64,000 nt of DNA from Bryobacterales bacterium (GTDB lineage: Bacteria > Acidobacteriota > Terriglobia > Bryobacterales > Bryobacteraceae): positions 13,008 through 77,007 of the forward strand of contig PMUP01000034.1 in the NCBI GenBank assembly GCA_003166865.1, given 5' to 3'. Every line of letters begins with the position of its first letter. Position 1 is the stretch's first letter. The notes under the pieces are model-generated. The model did no database searches and had not been told where the DNA came from. It saw only the letters and a list, made by a program, of their open reading frames with translations. A program made the translations under genes and the position numbers. This document shows, one piece after another, positions 53,661-62,543 of this stretch.

Positions 53661-54904
53661 TCAACTCTTACGGCGTCCCGGGAGCAGAACAATATCGCTT
53701 TCCGCTGTTGTCGCTGCCTGGACGCCAGCAACCAGCTTCAACTCCGGAGAGTTTTCGCACGAGAGCACTTTGGCGCATCGCTCCAGCCAACACGAGATCG
53801 AACCAAGCTGTGCCAGTATGCCACGCTCAATATGGCGACCAATCCAGCCGTGTACAAGAACCAGATCACCGGCGTGTAGCTCGGATCGAAGAAAATGAGC
53901 AGCTTCTTTGCAGTGTAGAAAAAGCCCGAACTGAATCGGCCGGCAGGCCGGCCGTAATAGCCGCCCTGGATGCTACTTTAGCCACCCCCCCGACAAACAC
54001 CGTGATGTCCGAGGACTGGGCTGCCTTGACACCAAGCTAGCGAATGCGAGGACGCTCTGAAAGCCCGGAGTCTTGGACATCGCCGAGAATAAGGATGCGA
54101 CGAGAAGCCTCGGCGGATCGCAGCACATCGAGCGCGACTTCAAGCGTCGGAAGCGAACCATTATGATCGTCGCGCAGAACGGTCACCCCATTCGGCAGGT
54201 GCATCGGCCATATGCGGCCGTGGACCGGCTGAATGTCCGCAAAGCAAGCGGCCGCTTTAACCAGCGGCACTCCACAAAAAACTGCCGCGGTCAAAGCTCC
54301 TAGCGCCGAATACACCATATGTTCCCAGACCAAATTCGTGGCCACCCATGCTGATTGATCGCCGCATGTAGCGCGGAATTTTAAACGCTGTGGCAATTTT
54401 GCCGAGATCTCGCTGGCCCTCATGTAGGCATCGGATGTCAGACCAAACGTCCGCACCGGACCTCCACAGGACGGTGCCATCGCCAGCACCCGTGGGTCGT
54501 CCGCATTAAGTAGAGCAACCCCACGTTTCCCCAGGCGGGTTAGGATCGCTGCCTTCTCCGCCACCATCGCCTCAATCGCCGGGAACGCGTTGGAATGAAG
54601 GTTGAGAACACGGAGCATCACGACAATATCAGGCGCGATCATCCAGGCAGCTCGCCGCAAGGTTCCGGGCGCACGTGTACCCACCTCGATAACGACGAAG
54701 CGATGCCACGGTCGAGTCCGCAGGATGGTTTCCGCAAGAGCCCGGCGAGCGTTGCTTGGGCCTTTCGGCCAGTTGGTCGAGAAATGCGATGAGGGCGGCT
54801 GCCGCCGTGCTCTTGCCGACGCTGCCGGTAATGACAATGAAGGTCGTGCGAAAGAGCAGCCGACGCCACACGAGTGCGCACGCGCTCAACAGATAAGGTG
54901 TCAA
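53661..54904 (-). pseudogene. Mur ligase (MurF-like) gene with multiple frameshifts and a stop
   Basis: Read together, three frames rebuild a MurF-type ligase. Frame 1: FIVITGSVGKSTAAAALIAF (P-loop GSVGKST). Frame 2 from about 54760: RFVVIEVGTRAPGTLRRAAW, LRVLNLHSNAFPAIEAMVAE, VALLNADDPRVLAMA, then VTVLRDDHNGSLPTLEVALD and ILILGDVQDSGL. After an in-frame stop near 54040 it continues LGVKAAQSSDITVFVGGVAK, and, after a further shift, KAAHFLRSELHAGDLVLVHG ending at 53661. MurF adds D-Ala-D-Ala to the peptidoglycan precursor; this copy looks accessory and dead. The housekeeping murF would be elsewhere. Confidence 0.75.
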
Positions 54905-54933
54905 ATTCGACAGGCGGCTCCGTCACAACAGCA

Positions 54934-55376
54934 TCACTGACATCCTAGAGCATAAAGGAAGCCACCCTCAAATACTTTGTGCCGGGAGAGCAGCAGTAAC
55001 TGTACACCTCCAAATAAGTTCGCGGACGTCTTCAACTCCGCAAGAGTCAAATGTCCGCCATCTCCCAACACCAGGAACGAATTTGTATCGTTGCCGGGCT
55101 GGAAGCGGAAATGGCTGGCGATGTGGACCACCGGATAATGTTTGAGCGGGGTCTGGCGCATGCGTTGTTGAGTGAACTGTTCGTATAGCTTGATGACGAG
55201 TCCCAGCGGTAAGGACCATGCGGGTTGAACAATTTCACTCCCGCAGGCATCCTCAGATCCTGAATAACGCGCGATACGGACAGCGGGCCCCGCACAGAGC
55301 CAGCCCGCTCCTGGGCAGTTGGCGGGAGCGAGACTGCCGCCTGAGATCGGACATTATCGGTAGCGTTGGGAATCAA
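54934..55376 (-). pseudogene. CHAT-domain protein remnant, frameshifted
   Basis: The distal frame reads TQQRMRQTPLKHYPVVHIAS, HFRFQPGNDTNSFLVLGDGG, HLTLAELKTSANLFGGVQLL and LLSRHKVFEGG. This is the CHAT (caspase-HetF-associated) pattern HIA.H..F......SFL.L.DG..L.L.EL....L.....L.LS, with catalytic-type His present in HIASH. The usual LSAC at the end is LLSRHK, so the catalytic Cys is lost. An upstream frame (55047-55376) probably holds earlier parts. CHAT proteins in Acidobacteriota usually carry TPRs; here only the end of the peptidase-like domain remains. Confidence 0.6.
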
Positions 55377-55506
55377 TGTCCCACGGCTTTACCGCCCAAC
55401 TTCCGGATGCCCGACCATCCAGGACCTGTCACCACATTAACTCCAAAACGTAGTGCGTTAGGAACGCCAAACGCACCGTTGCGAGCAGGCTGTACGCTAC
55501 GTTCTC

Positions 55507-56478
55507 TTACTGGATCTGACGAGACGTCAAGAGCTGTTTATAACGTGGATCGTGCTTAAGGTCCGCCACGTCGGGCCAGCGGTTAAAATCCGCGACGACC
55601 GTTTTGGGTGCTGTCCCTAACAAGCCCAGAAGGCTGTCCTCCTGTCCGAGCGCGGCATAGGTGGTCGCCGCCAGGTAAAGCGTGTCTGAGTCATTCGGCG
55701 AGAGCCGCACGGCTTGTGCAACTTCCGATTCGGCGCGCATCCGATCCCCAAGCCGGGCGCATAAGTACGCCAGTACCGAGCGCACATAGCCATTTCGCGG
55801 ATTCTGCGCCAACTCCTTCTCGACCGCCGCCAATCCCTTTCGGTTGGCTGCGTCGGACTCCGCGGCGTGATTCGTCCGCCGGTAGCAGATCGCAAGGTTC
55901 ATCCAGGAGAGATACCGGTTCGGGTTTAGGCTCAGCGCCCGCAGGAATTGGGGTACTGCCTCCTGCTCCTTTTGTTCGTACATCAAGGCTACACCGAGCG
56001 CGTGCAGCGTGGGCGCTGTTTCCCTCAGGGAAATCGCAAGGCGAAACTCCTGCTCGGCTTCGCTGAACTTGCCGACGTTGGTGTAAGCCACGCCCAGCAC
56101 GCGATGCAACTCCGGCTCCTTAGGCGCAAGCTCTTCTGCCCGGAGCATATGCGGAATCGCCTCTTCATAGGCGCCGCGCCCAAAATACCAAGCCCCCAAG
56201 GCCTGGTGATTGACGTATTGCTCCGGGTCCAGTCTCACGGCATTCTGGTAGGCAGCTAACGCTTCCTGAAGTTGGCCGCTCTGTTCGTACACAGAGCCCA
56301 TGAACCGGTACGCGGCACTATTGTTGGGATCTAACTCGATGGCCCTGCGGTATTCGGCCGCCGCCAATTCGTAGTAGCCTGCATCGGCCAACACGACTCC
56401 GGAGATGCGATGCACCGGCGCGAGATCGGGTTTCGACGTTGCGCATCCTGCACCGCGATCTTGCCGCGCTCCCGCCAT
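55507..56478 (-). CDS. TPR portion of a frameshifted Ser/Thr kinase
   Basis: About 320 residues of tetratricopeptide repeats: YYELAAAEYRRAIELDPNNS, GQLQEALAAYQNAVRLDPEQ, GAYEEAIPHMLRAEELAPKE, GKFSEAEQEFRLAISLRETA and more, ending KHDPRYKQLLTSRQIQ. It continues the protein encoded at 56331-58172 after a one-base shift near 56437: KIAVQDAQRR in the kinase frame joins PDLAPVHRISGVVLADAG here. Loss of one C in AACCCCG would explain the break. It has no start of its own that makes biological sense, so this is the C-terminal part of one 55507-58172 gene, disrupted or mis-sequenced. Confidence 0.75.
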   Translation of the reverse strand: MAGARQDRGAGCATSKPDLAPVHRISGVVLADAGYYELAAAEYRRAIELDPNNSAAYRFMGSVYEQSGQLQEALAAYQNAVRLDPEQYVNHQALGAWYFGRGAYEEAIPHMLRAEELAPKEPELHRVLGVAYTNVGKFSEAEQEFRLAISLRETAPTLHALGVALMYEQKEQEAVPQFLRALSLNPNRYLSWMNLAICYRRTNHAAESDAANRKGLAAVEKELAQNPRNGYVRSVLAYLCARLGDRMRAESEVAQAVRLSPNDSDTLYLAATTYAALGQEDSLLGLLGTAPKTVVADFNRWPDVADLKHDPRYKQLLTSRQIQ

Positions 56479-58172
56479 ACCGGATCTCGCGTGATCGTAT
56501 ATTTCGTCCAGTAGGCGCCAGCGAGCGCCGCATGGGTCAGGGGCGAATCCGGGTCACTCCTGACAGCCCGCTCGATCAACGCTAGTCCTGCATCGGCCTG
56601 CTCATTTCTCTGCAATAAGGCGATTCCGTTCAAGTAATCCTGGCGAGCCGCAGCGTTGACGCTTTCATTCGCTGCCACCGGCGGCAGGTCCAGCCCCCAA
56701 GCGACTACGCCGGCGATCGCACCACCTGCAAAACGTGTCTCTTGAGAGCCGTATCGCGCCGTCCAGTCCCGCAGTTGCGTCCCCGACCGCGTGTCAGTCA
56801 ACCACGCATGGATGACTATATCGCTGTTTTCCGCTGTGACCGCGCCCTGCAAAACGTGAGTGGCCTTGAGTGAATCCCTCGCTGCTTCGGGGCTGTTGGC
56901 CGACACACCTTTGACGCCTTTCATGGAAATAGCTTCGAACTTGACCCTGGAGCTGCCTCGAATGCGCGACACTTGGGCCGCTGAGTCCCGCAAAATCTCC
57001 GCCGTCAGGGCTGCAGTCTCCGCCGTGGACCCGAAGGGCAGCACGGCAATGCGTACCGATTCCGTCGGGCCAGTTGTCCCGCGCCAAGTCACCACCGCCG
57101 ATGAAGCCGCCAGCGCCAGCGCCGCTGCGGTACCAATCACCCCGGCCTTGTGACGCCGGCAGAACTTCTGAAGCTGGTAACTCGCGCTGGGCGGCCGGGC
57201 CATGATCGGCCGATTGGCCAGGTGCCGCCGGATGTCTTCGGCGAGGTCCGCCGCCGACGCATACCTCCGGTCTTTATCTTTCTCCAACGCCTTCGCAACG
57301 ATAGTTTCGATGTCGCCTCGGTAGAAGCGTTGAATCGAACTAAGCGGAGCCGGGTCTGTGTCGCGAATCGTCTGTATCGCGTCATGGAGCTTCGCACTGC
57401 TGATGTTGTAGGGCAGATCCCCGGCCAGCAGTTCATACAGAATTACACCTAACGCGTACACGTCGCTGCGCGTGTCGAGCTGCAGAGGATCGGCCAGTAC
57501 CTGCTCAGGACTCATGTAGGCCAACGTTCCAACCAACTGGCCCACATCGGTCTGGCGCGTGGCCTGCATGTCGCTGTCGGTGACGCGCGCGACGCCAAAG
57601 TCGAGAATCTTGGGCTGACCCGTCTCATCGACTAGGATATTAGCGGGCTTGAGATCGCGGTGAATCAGACCGCGTTGATGCGCGTGGTGCACCGCTTCGC
57701 AAACCCTAGCTACCAGATCTAACCGCTGGTGCGTAGTGAGATGCTGATCGTGAGCATACTCAAGTAAGGTCTTGCCACGGATGAACTCCATGGCAAAATA
57801 CGGCTGCACCCCCCAGCCAGTGTCGGCGGTGCCGGCTTCGTAGATTTGCGCGATGCCTGGATGCTGTAAGCGGCCCATCGCCTGCGCTTCCTGCTCGAAC
57901 CTCCGCAGGAACTCGGCGCTACCAAAGCCCGGCTTGATTATCTTGAGGGCTATTGTGCGGCGAGGGGTTTCCTGCTCGGCTTCGTACACCGCGCCCATAC
58001 CGCCTTCGCCCAGCAAACGTATGATGCGGTAATGGCCGATGGCACCGGGAATGCGATCCATTGAGTCGCCGCGTATAGCCGGCGACAGTGTAAACGTGAC
58101 CTGCGGCGTAACCGTGGTGCCGGCATCTCCAGAGTTCCCCGGCGAAGGCGACGAAGTTGAATCGTTGCTCAT
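56331..58172 (-). CDS. Ser/Thr protein kinase, N-terminal portion of a frameshifted kinase-TPR gene
   Basis: The kinase domain starts near residue 45: HYRIIRLLGEGGMGAVYEAE (glycine loop), RTIALKIIKPG (Lys), RGLIHRDLKPANILVDETGQ (HRDLKxxN), ILDFGVARV (DFG), LVGTLAYMSPEQVLA, and YALGVILYELLAGDLPYNI. After a membrane segment (GVIGTAAALALAASSAVVTW) comes a periplasmic domain of the FGS..RV.VLPF type (RIAVLPFGSTAETAALTAE). The coherent frame ends near 56437; beyond it the next frame carries the TPRs (55507-56478). As a whole this is a typical acidobacterial kinase with exported TPRs. Intact domain motifs suggest recent or artefactual frameshift. Confidence 0.85.
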   Translation of the reverse strand: MSNDSTSSPSPGNSGDAGTTVTPQVTFTLSPAIRGDSMDRIPGAIGHYRIIRLLGEGGMGAVYEAEQETPRRTIALKIIKPGFGSAEFLRRFEQEAQAMGRLQHPGIAQIYEAGTADTGWGVQPYFAMEFIRGKTLLEYAHDQHLTTHQRLDLVARVCEAVHHAHQRGLIHRDLKPANILVDETGQPKILDFGVARVTDSDMQATRQTDVGQLVGTLAYMSPEQVLADPLQLDTRSDVYALGVILYELLAGDLPYNISSAKLHDAIQTIRDTDPAPLSSIQRFYRGDIETIVAKALEKDKDRRYASAADLAEDIRRHLANRPIMARPPSASYQLQKFCRRHKAGVIGTAAALALAASSAVVTWRGTTGPTESVRIAVLPFGSTAETAALTAEILRDSAAQVSRIRGSSRVKFEAISMKGVKGVSANSPEAARDSLKATHVLQGAVTAENSDIVIHAWLTDTRSGTQLRDWTARYGSQETRFAGGAIAGVVAWGLDLPPVAANESVNAAARQDYLNGIALLQRNEQADAGLALIERAVRSDPDSPLTHAALAGAYWTKYTITRDPVWRERGKIAVQDAQRRNPISRRCIASPESCWPMQATTNWRRPNTAGPSS

Positions 58173-58777
58173 GGAATTCGCCGCTCCATTTGAGTGCCAC
58201 TAGAAACTTCGACTAAGTGTACACCTTGAGCCGCGGGGAATGCCCTGAATGTTTATCCCCATTCCGGCTTTCGTAATCCTTTCACAGGTCAAAATTCGCA
58301 TTGTGCCCGAGTGACGGCGCATCCGGAAGCCTATCCGTCGATAGCCGCCCGGAAGTACTAATCGAAGGCTTACCAGATATTGGACTCTTATCTTATTGGA
58401 CTCTGTGCACGTTATGGCGCATTATCGGAAGGCATTGAGCCCGCCGAACCTTTTCCAGCAGGGCGGAGGCGATTCCGTTTCGAGTCAGAGTCGGAAGATA
58501 CCGAGGTCGAGCGCGTTTAACGACCTCGCCGCAAGTCAGCTATTTAGAAGCAGGTGCCATGCGCTTTCTTCACAACTTGAAACTTCGATTCTCGCCGCCG
58601 CGAAGGACTGACCCCGATTTCGGAGGCTTGCGCTTCCGGCGGCTCCATGCTTTTTGAGGCGGCGAGCGAGCGCAACTTCAATTATCTCTTTGAGGATGTC
58701 GTGCAACGCCTTCCAGGTGGTTGAACTCGTGTAGAATACTTGCTTCGCAGTTGTGCGGGTCACGCCAAGGAGAGAAG
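58173..58777. other. Intergenic stretch without a clearly supported gene
   Basis: The stretch holds two copies of ATTGGACTCT at about 58378 and 58396. It also has a 32-codon open frame on the plus strand from ATG 58559, of no recognised family, with basic residues and a FGGLRFRRLH segment. A possible promoter and the ribosome-binding site (AAGGAGAGAAG) of the following gene lie at its right end. Confidence 0.4.
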
Positions 58778-59563
58778 GTGAAACGACGCAGCACAAGTTC
58801 TTTTGCATTTTGGCTCCTAATCGTGGCGCCGTCCGTTACATATGGGCAATTCAGTTATCCCAACTTCAGTTCGACGAGCGGCCTGAACTTGGTGGGTAGC
58901 GCGATGGTTGTTTCCAATGCGATTCAGCTGACGTCTCAAAGTGCCAACGCCATTGCCTCAGCATTCTGGTATACGACGCCAGTGGATGTGGGCGCTGGCT
59001 TCAGCACCACATTCTCATACACGATCTATCCGGCCGGCGGCGCCGACGGGCTGGCGTTCGTCATTCAGAATGACCCGAGTGGACCTAGCGCGATTGGTGC
59101 TAACGGCTATCGTCTGGCCGCGACCGGTATCGCAAACGGCGTGGCGATCGCTTTCAGGACTTACGTCTTTAACGACGTCGAGATCGATTCTTGCGGAGTG
59201 GGAAGCACGATAACGATCGGCGAATGTATTATCGCATCCGTCCCCGAAGGCGCACTTAGCGGTACTCACACGGTTCTAATCAACGAATCCGGCGGCATGC
59301 TGAACGTTTACTTGGATGGAAGCCAGATCCTATCAGGCTCGATCAACTTGGTGAATGCGGTTGGCGGCGATACTGCGTACGTCGGGATCACGGGCGCGGA
59401 CGGTTCCGACACGGAAACAGCGGTGATCAACAGCTGGAGTGTCACGCCAGGAACCACCCCGGCGATTACTCCGGTTCCTTCTTCGATTTGGCTGACGCTC
59501 GTGGGATTGACGTTCACGGGGATTTGTTTTGGTTTGCGGCGGCGGGTCCGAAGCAGCGCGTAG
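58778..59563 (+). CDS. Legume-lectin-like exported protein with PEP-CTERM-type tail
   Basis: About 261 residues from GTG 58778 (AAGGAGAG upstream). A signal peptide (STSSFAFWLLIVAPSVTYG) leads to an L-type (legume) lectin-like beta-sandwich: LNLVGSAMVVSNAIQLTS, FWYTTPVDVGAGFSTTFSYT, GADGLAFVIQNDPSGPSAIG, VAIAFRTYVFNDVEIDSC, MLNVYLDGSQILSGSINL and AYVGITGADGSDTETAVINS. The C-terminus is a sorting-type signal: VPSSIWLTLVGLTFTGICFG LRRRVRSSA, with a Val-Pro start, a hydrophobic stretch and a basic tail. This is the layout of PEP-CTERM/exosortase substrates, which are processed to the cell surface. Carbohydrate binding is likely but untested. Confidence 0.78.
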   Translation: MKRRSTSSFAFWLLIVAPSVTYGQFSYPNFSSTSGLNLVGSAMVVSNAIQLTSQSANAIASAFWYTTPVDVGAGFSTTFSYTIYPAGGADGLAFVIQNDPSGPSAIGANGYRLAATGIANGVAIAFRTYVFNDVEIDSCGVGSTITIGECIIASVPEGALSGTHTVLINESGGMLNVYLDGSQILSGSINLVNAVGGDTAYVGITGADGSDTETAVINSWSVTPGTTPAITPVPSSIWLTLVGLTFTGICFGLRRRVRSSA

Positions 59564-59708
59564 GATGCCTGGATTTCGCGCAGAGAGGCACCTCCAAGGC
59601 GTTTCTGATCCTCGAAGGCAAGATGTCCGCCTTTGATGAGCTGATCGAATGGATTGACGAAGGGTAGAGTTCTAGTGCCGTGTGGCCTTTTGCGCGGCCT
59701 GGCCATAA

Positions 59709-59873
59709 TTACTCCGCGGCTCCAGGGTCGGGTATCGCCACCCCCATGTCAGTGGCCAGCCGGCGGCATTGCTCGATGTACTCGCTGAACTCTGCGGTAT
59801 GGGGCACGAGGCCGCTGTTGCGGTCCCTTAGCCGTGCCTCGAGTTTTCGGAGGCGCCTTTCTGAACGTGCCAT
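59709..59873 (-). CDS. Small hypothetical protein, 54 residues
   Basis: ATG 59873 opens a charged, helical 54-residue frame: MARSERRLRKLEARLRDRNS, EFSEYIEQCRRLATDMGVAI, ending PGAAE. It follows another small frame on the same strand (59930-60100). Composition and codon use look genuine, but no family is recognised. It resembles small accessory or phage-type proteins in character only. Low certainty. Confidence 0.4.
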   Translation of the reverse strand: MARSERRLRKLEARLRDRNSGLVPHTAEFSEYIEQCRRLATDMGVAIPDPGAAE

Positions 59874-59929
59874 GATTACTCATTGCATGGCGGTTCTTCG
59901 ATTCCCTGGTCGTCCGTCATCATCGCCTT

Positions 59930-60100
59930 TCACACAGCTTCATTCCTCGCCTCGACGTCGTCGCCACAGGCCAGCTGCATAAACTCTTCGGCGACGCTCT
60001 CCAAGTCCCGATCGCTGAGCAAAACGATCAGAGACTGAAACGCCTCGTCGAAACTCGCACCCGTGAGCCCCCGCTGAACTGAGCTGAATCTCTCACGCAC
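59930..60100 (-). CDS. Small hypothetical protein, 56 residues
   Basis: From GTG 60100 the frame reads VRERFSSVQRGLTGASFDEA then FQSLIVLLSDRDLESVAEEF and MQLACGDDVEARNEAV. It is acidic and helical, and ends 56 bases before the start of the next small frame (59709-59873), suggesting a short operon. No family recognised. Divergent from the oxidoreductase at 60187. Confidence 0.35.
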   Translation of the reverse strand: MRERFSSVQRGLTGASFDEAFQSLIVLLSDRDLESVAEEFMQLACGDDVEARNEAV

Positions 60101-60186
60101 TGCACCGGCATCGCACGCGGACTTTGACCGTCTAGCACGCGGAGCGCTACACTGAAATCCACTGCAAGACGCACCAGGAGGACGCC

Positions 60187-61554
60187 ATGTCGCCAGATAA
60201 TGGAGCAGTCGGACGCAGGGATTTCCTGAAAACCGCCAGCGCCGCCGGCTTATCGCTGGGCATCGCGGGGTCTGCTTTGGCCGGCCGCGGTGCCAAGATG
60301 AGCAACCGCGTGATCGGCGCCAATGACCGCATCAATATTGGCGTGATCGGCGTGGGAGGCCGGGGCTCGGACGATGCGCGATCCTTCCAACGGATTGGCG
60401 AAAAGGACAACACCTGTCAGATCGTGGCCGTCTGCGATCTCTACGAGAAGCGCAAGCGCCTGAACGCCGAGAAGTTCAAGGTCGAGGGTTATCTGGATTA
60501 TCGCGAGATCCTGGCGCGCTCCGACGTGGATGCCGTGGTAGTGGCAACGCCCGACCACTGGCACGCAAAGATTGCGCTGGATGCGATGGATCATGGCAAG
60601 GATGTCTACCTGGAAAAGCCGATGTGTCACACCAACGAGGAGATGAAACAACTCGTCAATACTGTCAAGGAGACCAAGCGCGTCCTACAGGTCGGCTCGC
60701 AGACCACATCCGGCGATCAGTGGTGGAAGGCGCGCAAAGCCATTGCCGACGGCATGATCGGCCAGATGATCATGAGCCAGGGCTCCTACCATCGCAATTC
60801 CATCGAGGGCGAATGGAACTGGACCATCGATCTGGACGCTGGACCCGAAGGCAAAGGCGACAACTATGTCGACTGGAAGACCTGGCTTGGACCCGCGCCC
60901 ATGCGGCCCTGGGATGCAGACCGGTTTTTCCGATTCCGCAAGTATTGGGATTACTCGGGTGGCACTGCCACCGACCTCTTTTATCACGTCGTGGCGCCGC
61001 TGAACATTTGTTGGGGCGAGGCGCAGTTCCCTTCGCGCGTCATGGCGAGCGGCGGCAACTATGTTTTCAAAGATGAACGCGAAGTCCCCGATACGTTCAT
61101 GCTGGTGGCCGATTACGCGGCCGGTCATTCCCTGGTGCTCAGTTCGTCCATGGCAAACTCGCACCACATTCCGGGGTTGATTCGCGGCCATGAAGGCACC
61201 ATCATCATGGTCGAGAACGGAGAGTTCGAAAGTCGTGCGGAGTACATCACGGTGATTCCGGAATTGGTGCGCGATCATAAGACGCATGAGAAGGCGCCCT
61301 TGAAACCCGAGTACGCAGCCAAGTTCGGCAGCGAACCGATCAAGATTCCCGTGGACCAGACCGACATGATGACGGCGCACATTGAGAACTTCCTCGCGTG
61401 CGTCCGCTCGCGTGAGAAGCCGCATTTGGACGTAGAAACCGGCGCGCGCGCGCAGGCCGCCATCAATCTTGCCGTTCAGAGCTATCGGGAAGGACGCGTA
61501 TTGTTCTGGGACGAAAAAAACTGGAAGGCTTCCGGGAAGCCGGTTAAGGCTTGA
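60187..61554 (+). CDS. Gfo/Idh/MocA family oxidoreductase with Tat-type leader
   Basis: A protein of 455 residues. The leader [20 protein letters not shown] is a Tat signal (RRDFLK). The Rossmann half follows: [20 protein letters not shown] (GxGxxG), [40 protein letters not shown], and [19 protein letters not shown], containing the signature EKP. The substrate domain includes [20 protein letters not shown] and [20 protein letters not shown]. Family members oxidise or reduce sugars and polyols with NAD(P). Exported Tat-type members are frequent in Acidobacteriota and Planctomycetes. AGGAGGACGCC precedes the ATG. No sugar-utilisation neighbours reveal the substrate. Confidence 0.88.
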   Translation: MSPDNGAVGRRDFLKTASAAGLSLGIAGSALAGRGAKMSNRVIGANDRINIGVIGVGGRGSDDARSFQRIGEKDNTCQIVAVCDLYEKRKRLNAEKFKVEGYLDYREILARSDVDAVVVATPDHWHAKIALDAMDHGKDVYLEKPMCHTNEEMKQLVNTVKETKRVLQVGSQTTSGDQWWKARKAIADGMIGQMIMSQGSYHRNSIEGEWNWTIDLDAGPEGKGDNYVDWKTWLGPAPMRPWDADRFFRFRKYWDYSGGTATDLFYHVVAPLNICWGEAQFPSRVMASGGNYVFKDEREVPDTFMLVADYAAGHSLVLSSSMANSHHIPGLIRGHEGTIIMVENGEFESRAEYITVIPELVRDHKTHEKAPLKPEYAAKFGSEPIKIPVDQTDMMTAHIENFLACVRSREKPHLDVETGARAQAAINLAVQSYREGRVLFWDEKNWKASGKPVKA

Positions 61555-61674
61555 CGCGCGTGCCGCAGCGGCCAGGTCCACCGTCACAGACTGCCCCGTT
61601 TCTCAACTCTTCATCCATCGAGCCGATCTGAAGTGCTTTGCGGACGGGAGAGAGACCCATCCGCTGGGAAAAGG

Positions 61675-61968
61675 TCAAATCCCGTGGGAGTTCGTCAGGC
61701 ATGGGTCTATATTAGCTGGCAAACCAGTTCGATTTCGACGGTGGTTGGCGGAGCGACGGCCTTCAGGGGTCGAGGTAAATGGCGCGCTCACCAGGACATC
61801 GATCTGATCGCTGGCGCAAACCGGGCTGGTGGCGGCGCTGCAAAAAAAGTAGATGTATGCTGGCTTCCCATTGACCGTGACGCGGACGCCGTTGAGCTGG
61901 GTAGGCATCTGGCGGGACGCGAACGAGGGAGCCATTTCACGGAGGGCTATCTCAAGGGCCGCTTGCAA
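61675..61968 (-). pseudogene. Remnant of a Solibacter-type C-terminal domain (TIGR03437-like)
   Basis: The reverse frame reads ALREMAPSFASRQMPTQLNG then VRVTVNGKPAYIYFFCSAAT, CASDQIDVLVSAPFTSTPEG. The V.VTVNGKPAY.Y......SQI.VL pattern is the TIGR03437-type domain found at the C-terminus of large exported Solibacter proteins. Upstream and downstream parts are out of frame, so only a fragment of the domain is left. The rest of 61555-62070 contains no further supported gene. Confidence 0.5.
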
Positions 61969-62070
61969 TTCGGCTGGCGTCCGTGGGCGGTGTACCTGTG
62001 AAAGTCCCTGTGGCTGAGCCGATGGCAGTGATTCGGTGAGCGATTTCAGTCGCTAACCATCTGAAAGAAC

Positions 62071-62146
62071 TGGAGCCACCCGCCGGGATCGAACCGGCGA
62101 CCTGCTGATTACGAATCAGCCGCTCTACCAGCTGAGCTAGGGTGGC
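62071..62146 (-). tRNA. tRNA-Thr (anticodon CGU)
   Basis: A complete 76-base cloverleaf on the reverse strand: acceptor GCCACCC paired with GGGTGGC, D-arm GCTC-AGCTGGTAGA-GC, anticodon stem GCTGA/TCAGC with loop TTCGTAA (anticodon CGT, read CGU, threonine codon ACG), T-arm GCCGG-TTCGATC-CCGGC, and an encoded CCA end at 62071-62073. Its 3' half is repeated in degenerate form at 39448-39496 in the same orientation, which suggests it was or is an integration site. Confidence 0.93.
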
Positions 62147-62220
62147 CCTCACCTCATTTTATACGCTCAGCGCTCAGCGCGCGCGCCGAACTTCCCGCCC
62201 GGCATGGTAGAACATTTGTT

Positions 62221-62535
62221 ATGGCATTCGTAAAAGTCGGTACGCTCTCTTCTCTGCCGCCCGGCTCGGTGACTGAAGTGACTCTCGGAGAAGATTCTTA
62301 CGCGATCTGCAACTTGAACGGCGAACTGCACGCGCTGGCTGGCATCTGCCCTCACGCCGGCGGTCCGATCGGGCAAGGCAACATCCAGGACAACCTGGTG
62401 ATTTGCCCTTGGCACGAATGGGCCTACGATTGCCGTACCGGCGAGAATGACTTCGATCCGGCCATTAAACTGGATCGCTTCCCGGTGAAAGCCGAGGGCG
62501 ACGATATTCTGATCGATCCGGAAGTTCGTAACTGA
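62221..62535 (+). CDS. Rieske [2Fe-2S] protein (NirD-like small ferredoxin)
   Basis: A protein of 104 residues, a single Rieske domain. The cluster ligands are in CPHAGGPIGQG (Cys-x-His) and CPWHEWAYDCRTGE (Cys-x-x-His), with the standard spacing of about 18 residues. The flanking sequence FVKVGTLSSLPPGSVTEVTL, YAICNLNGELHALAGICPHA and FPVKAEGDDILIDPEV fits stand-alone NirD/ferredoxin-type Rieske proteins that pass electrons to oxygenases or reductases. The nine-base gap to mutM suggests a shared transcript, but no functional link is clear. Confidence 0.88.
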   Translation: MAFVKVGTLSSLPPGSVTEVTLGEDSYAICNLNGELHALAGICPHAGGPIGQGNIQDNLVICPWHEWAYDCRTGENDFDPAIKLDRFPVKAEGDDILIDPEVRN

Positions 62536-62543
62536 AGTGACCC

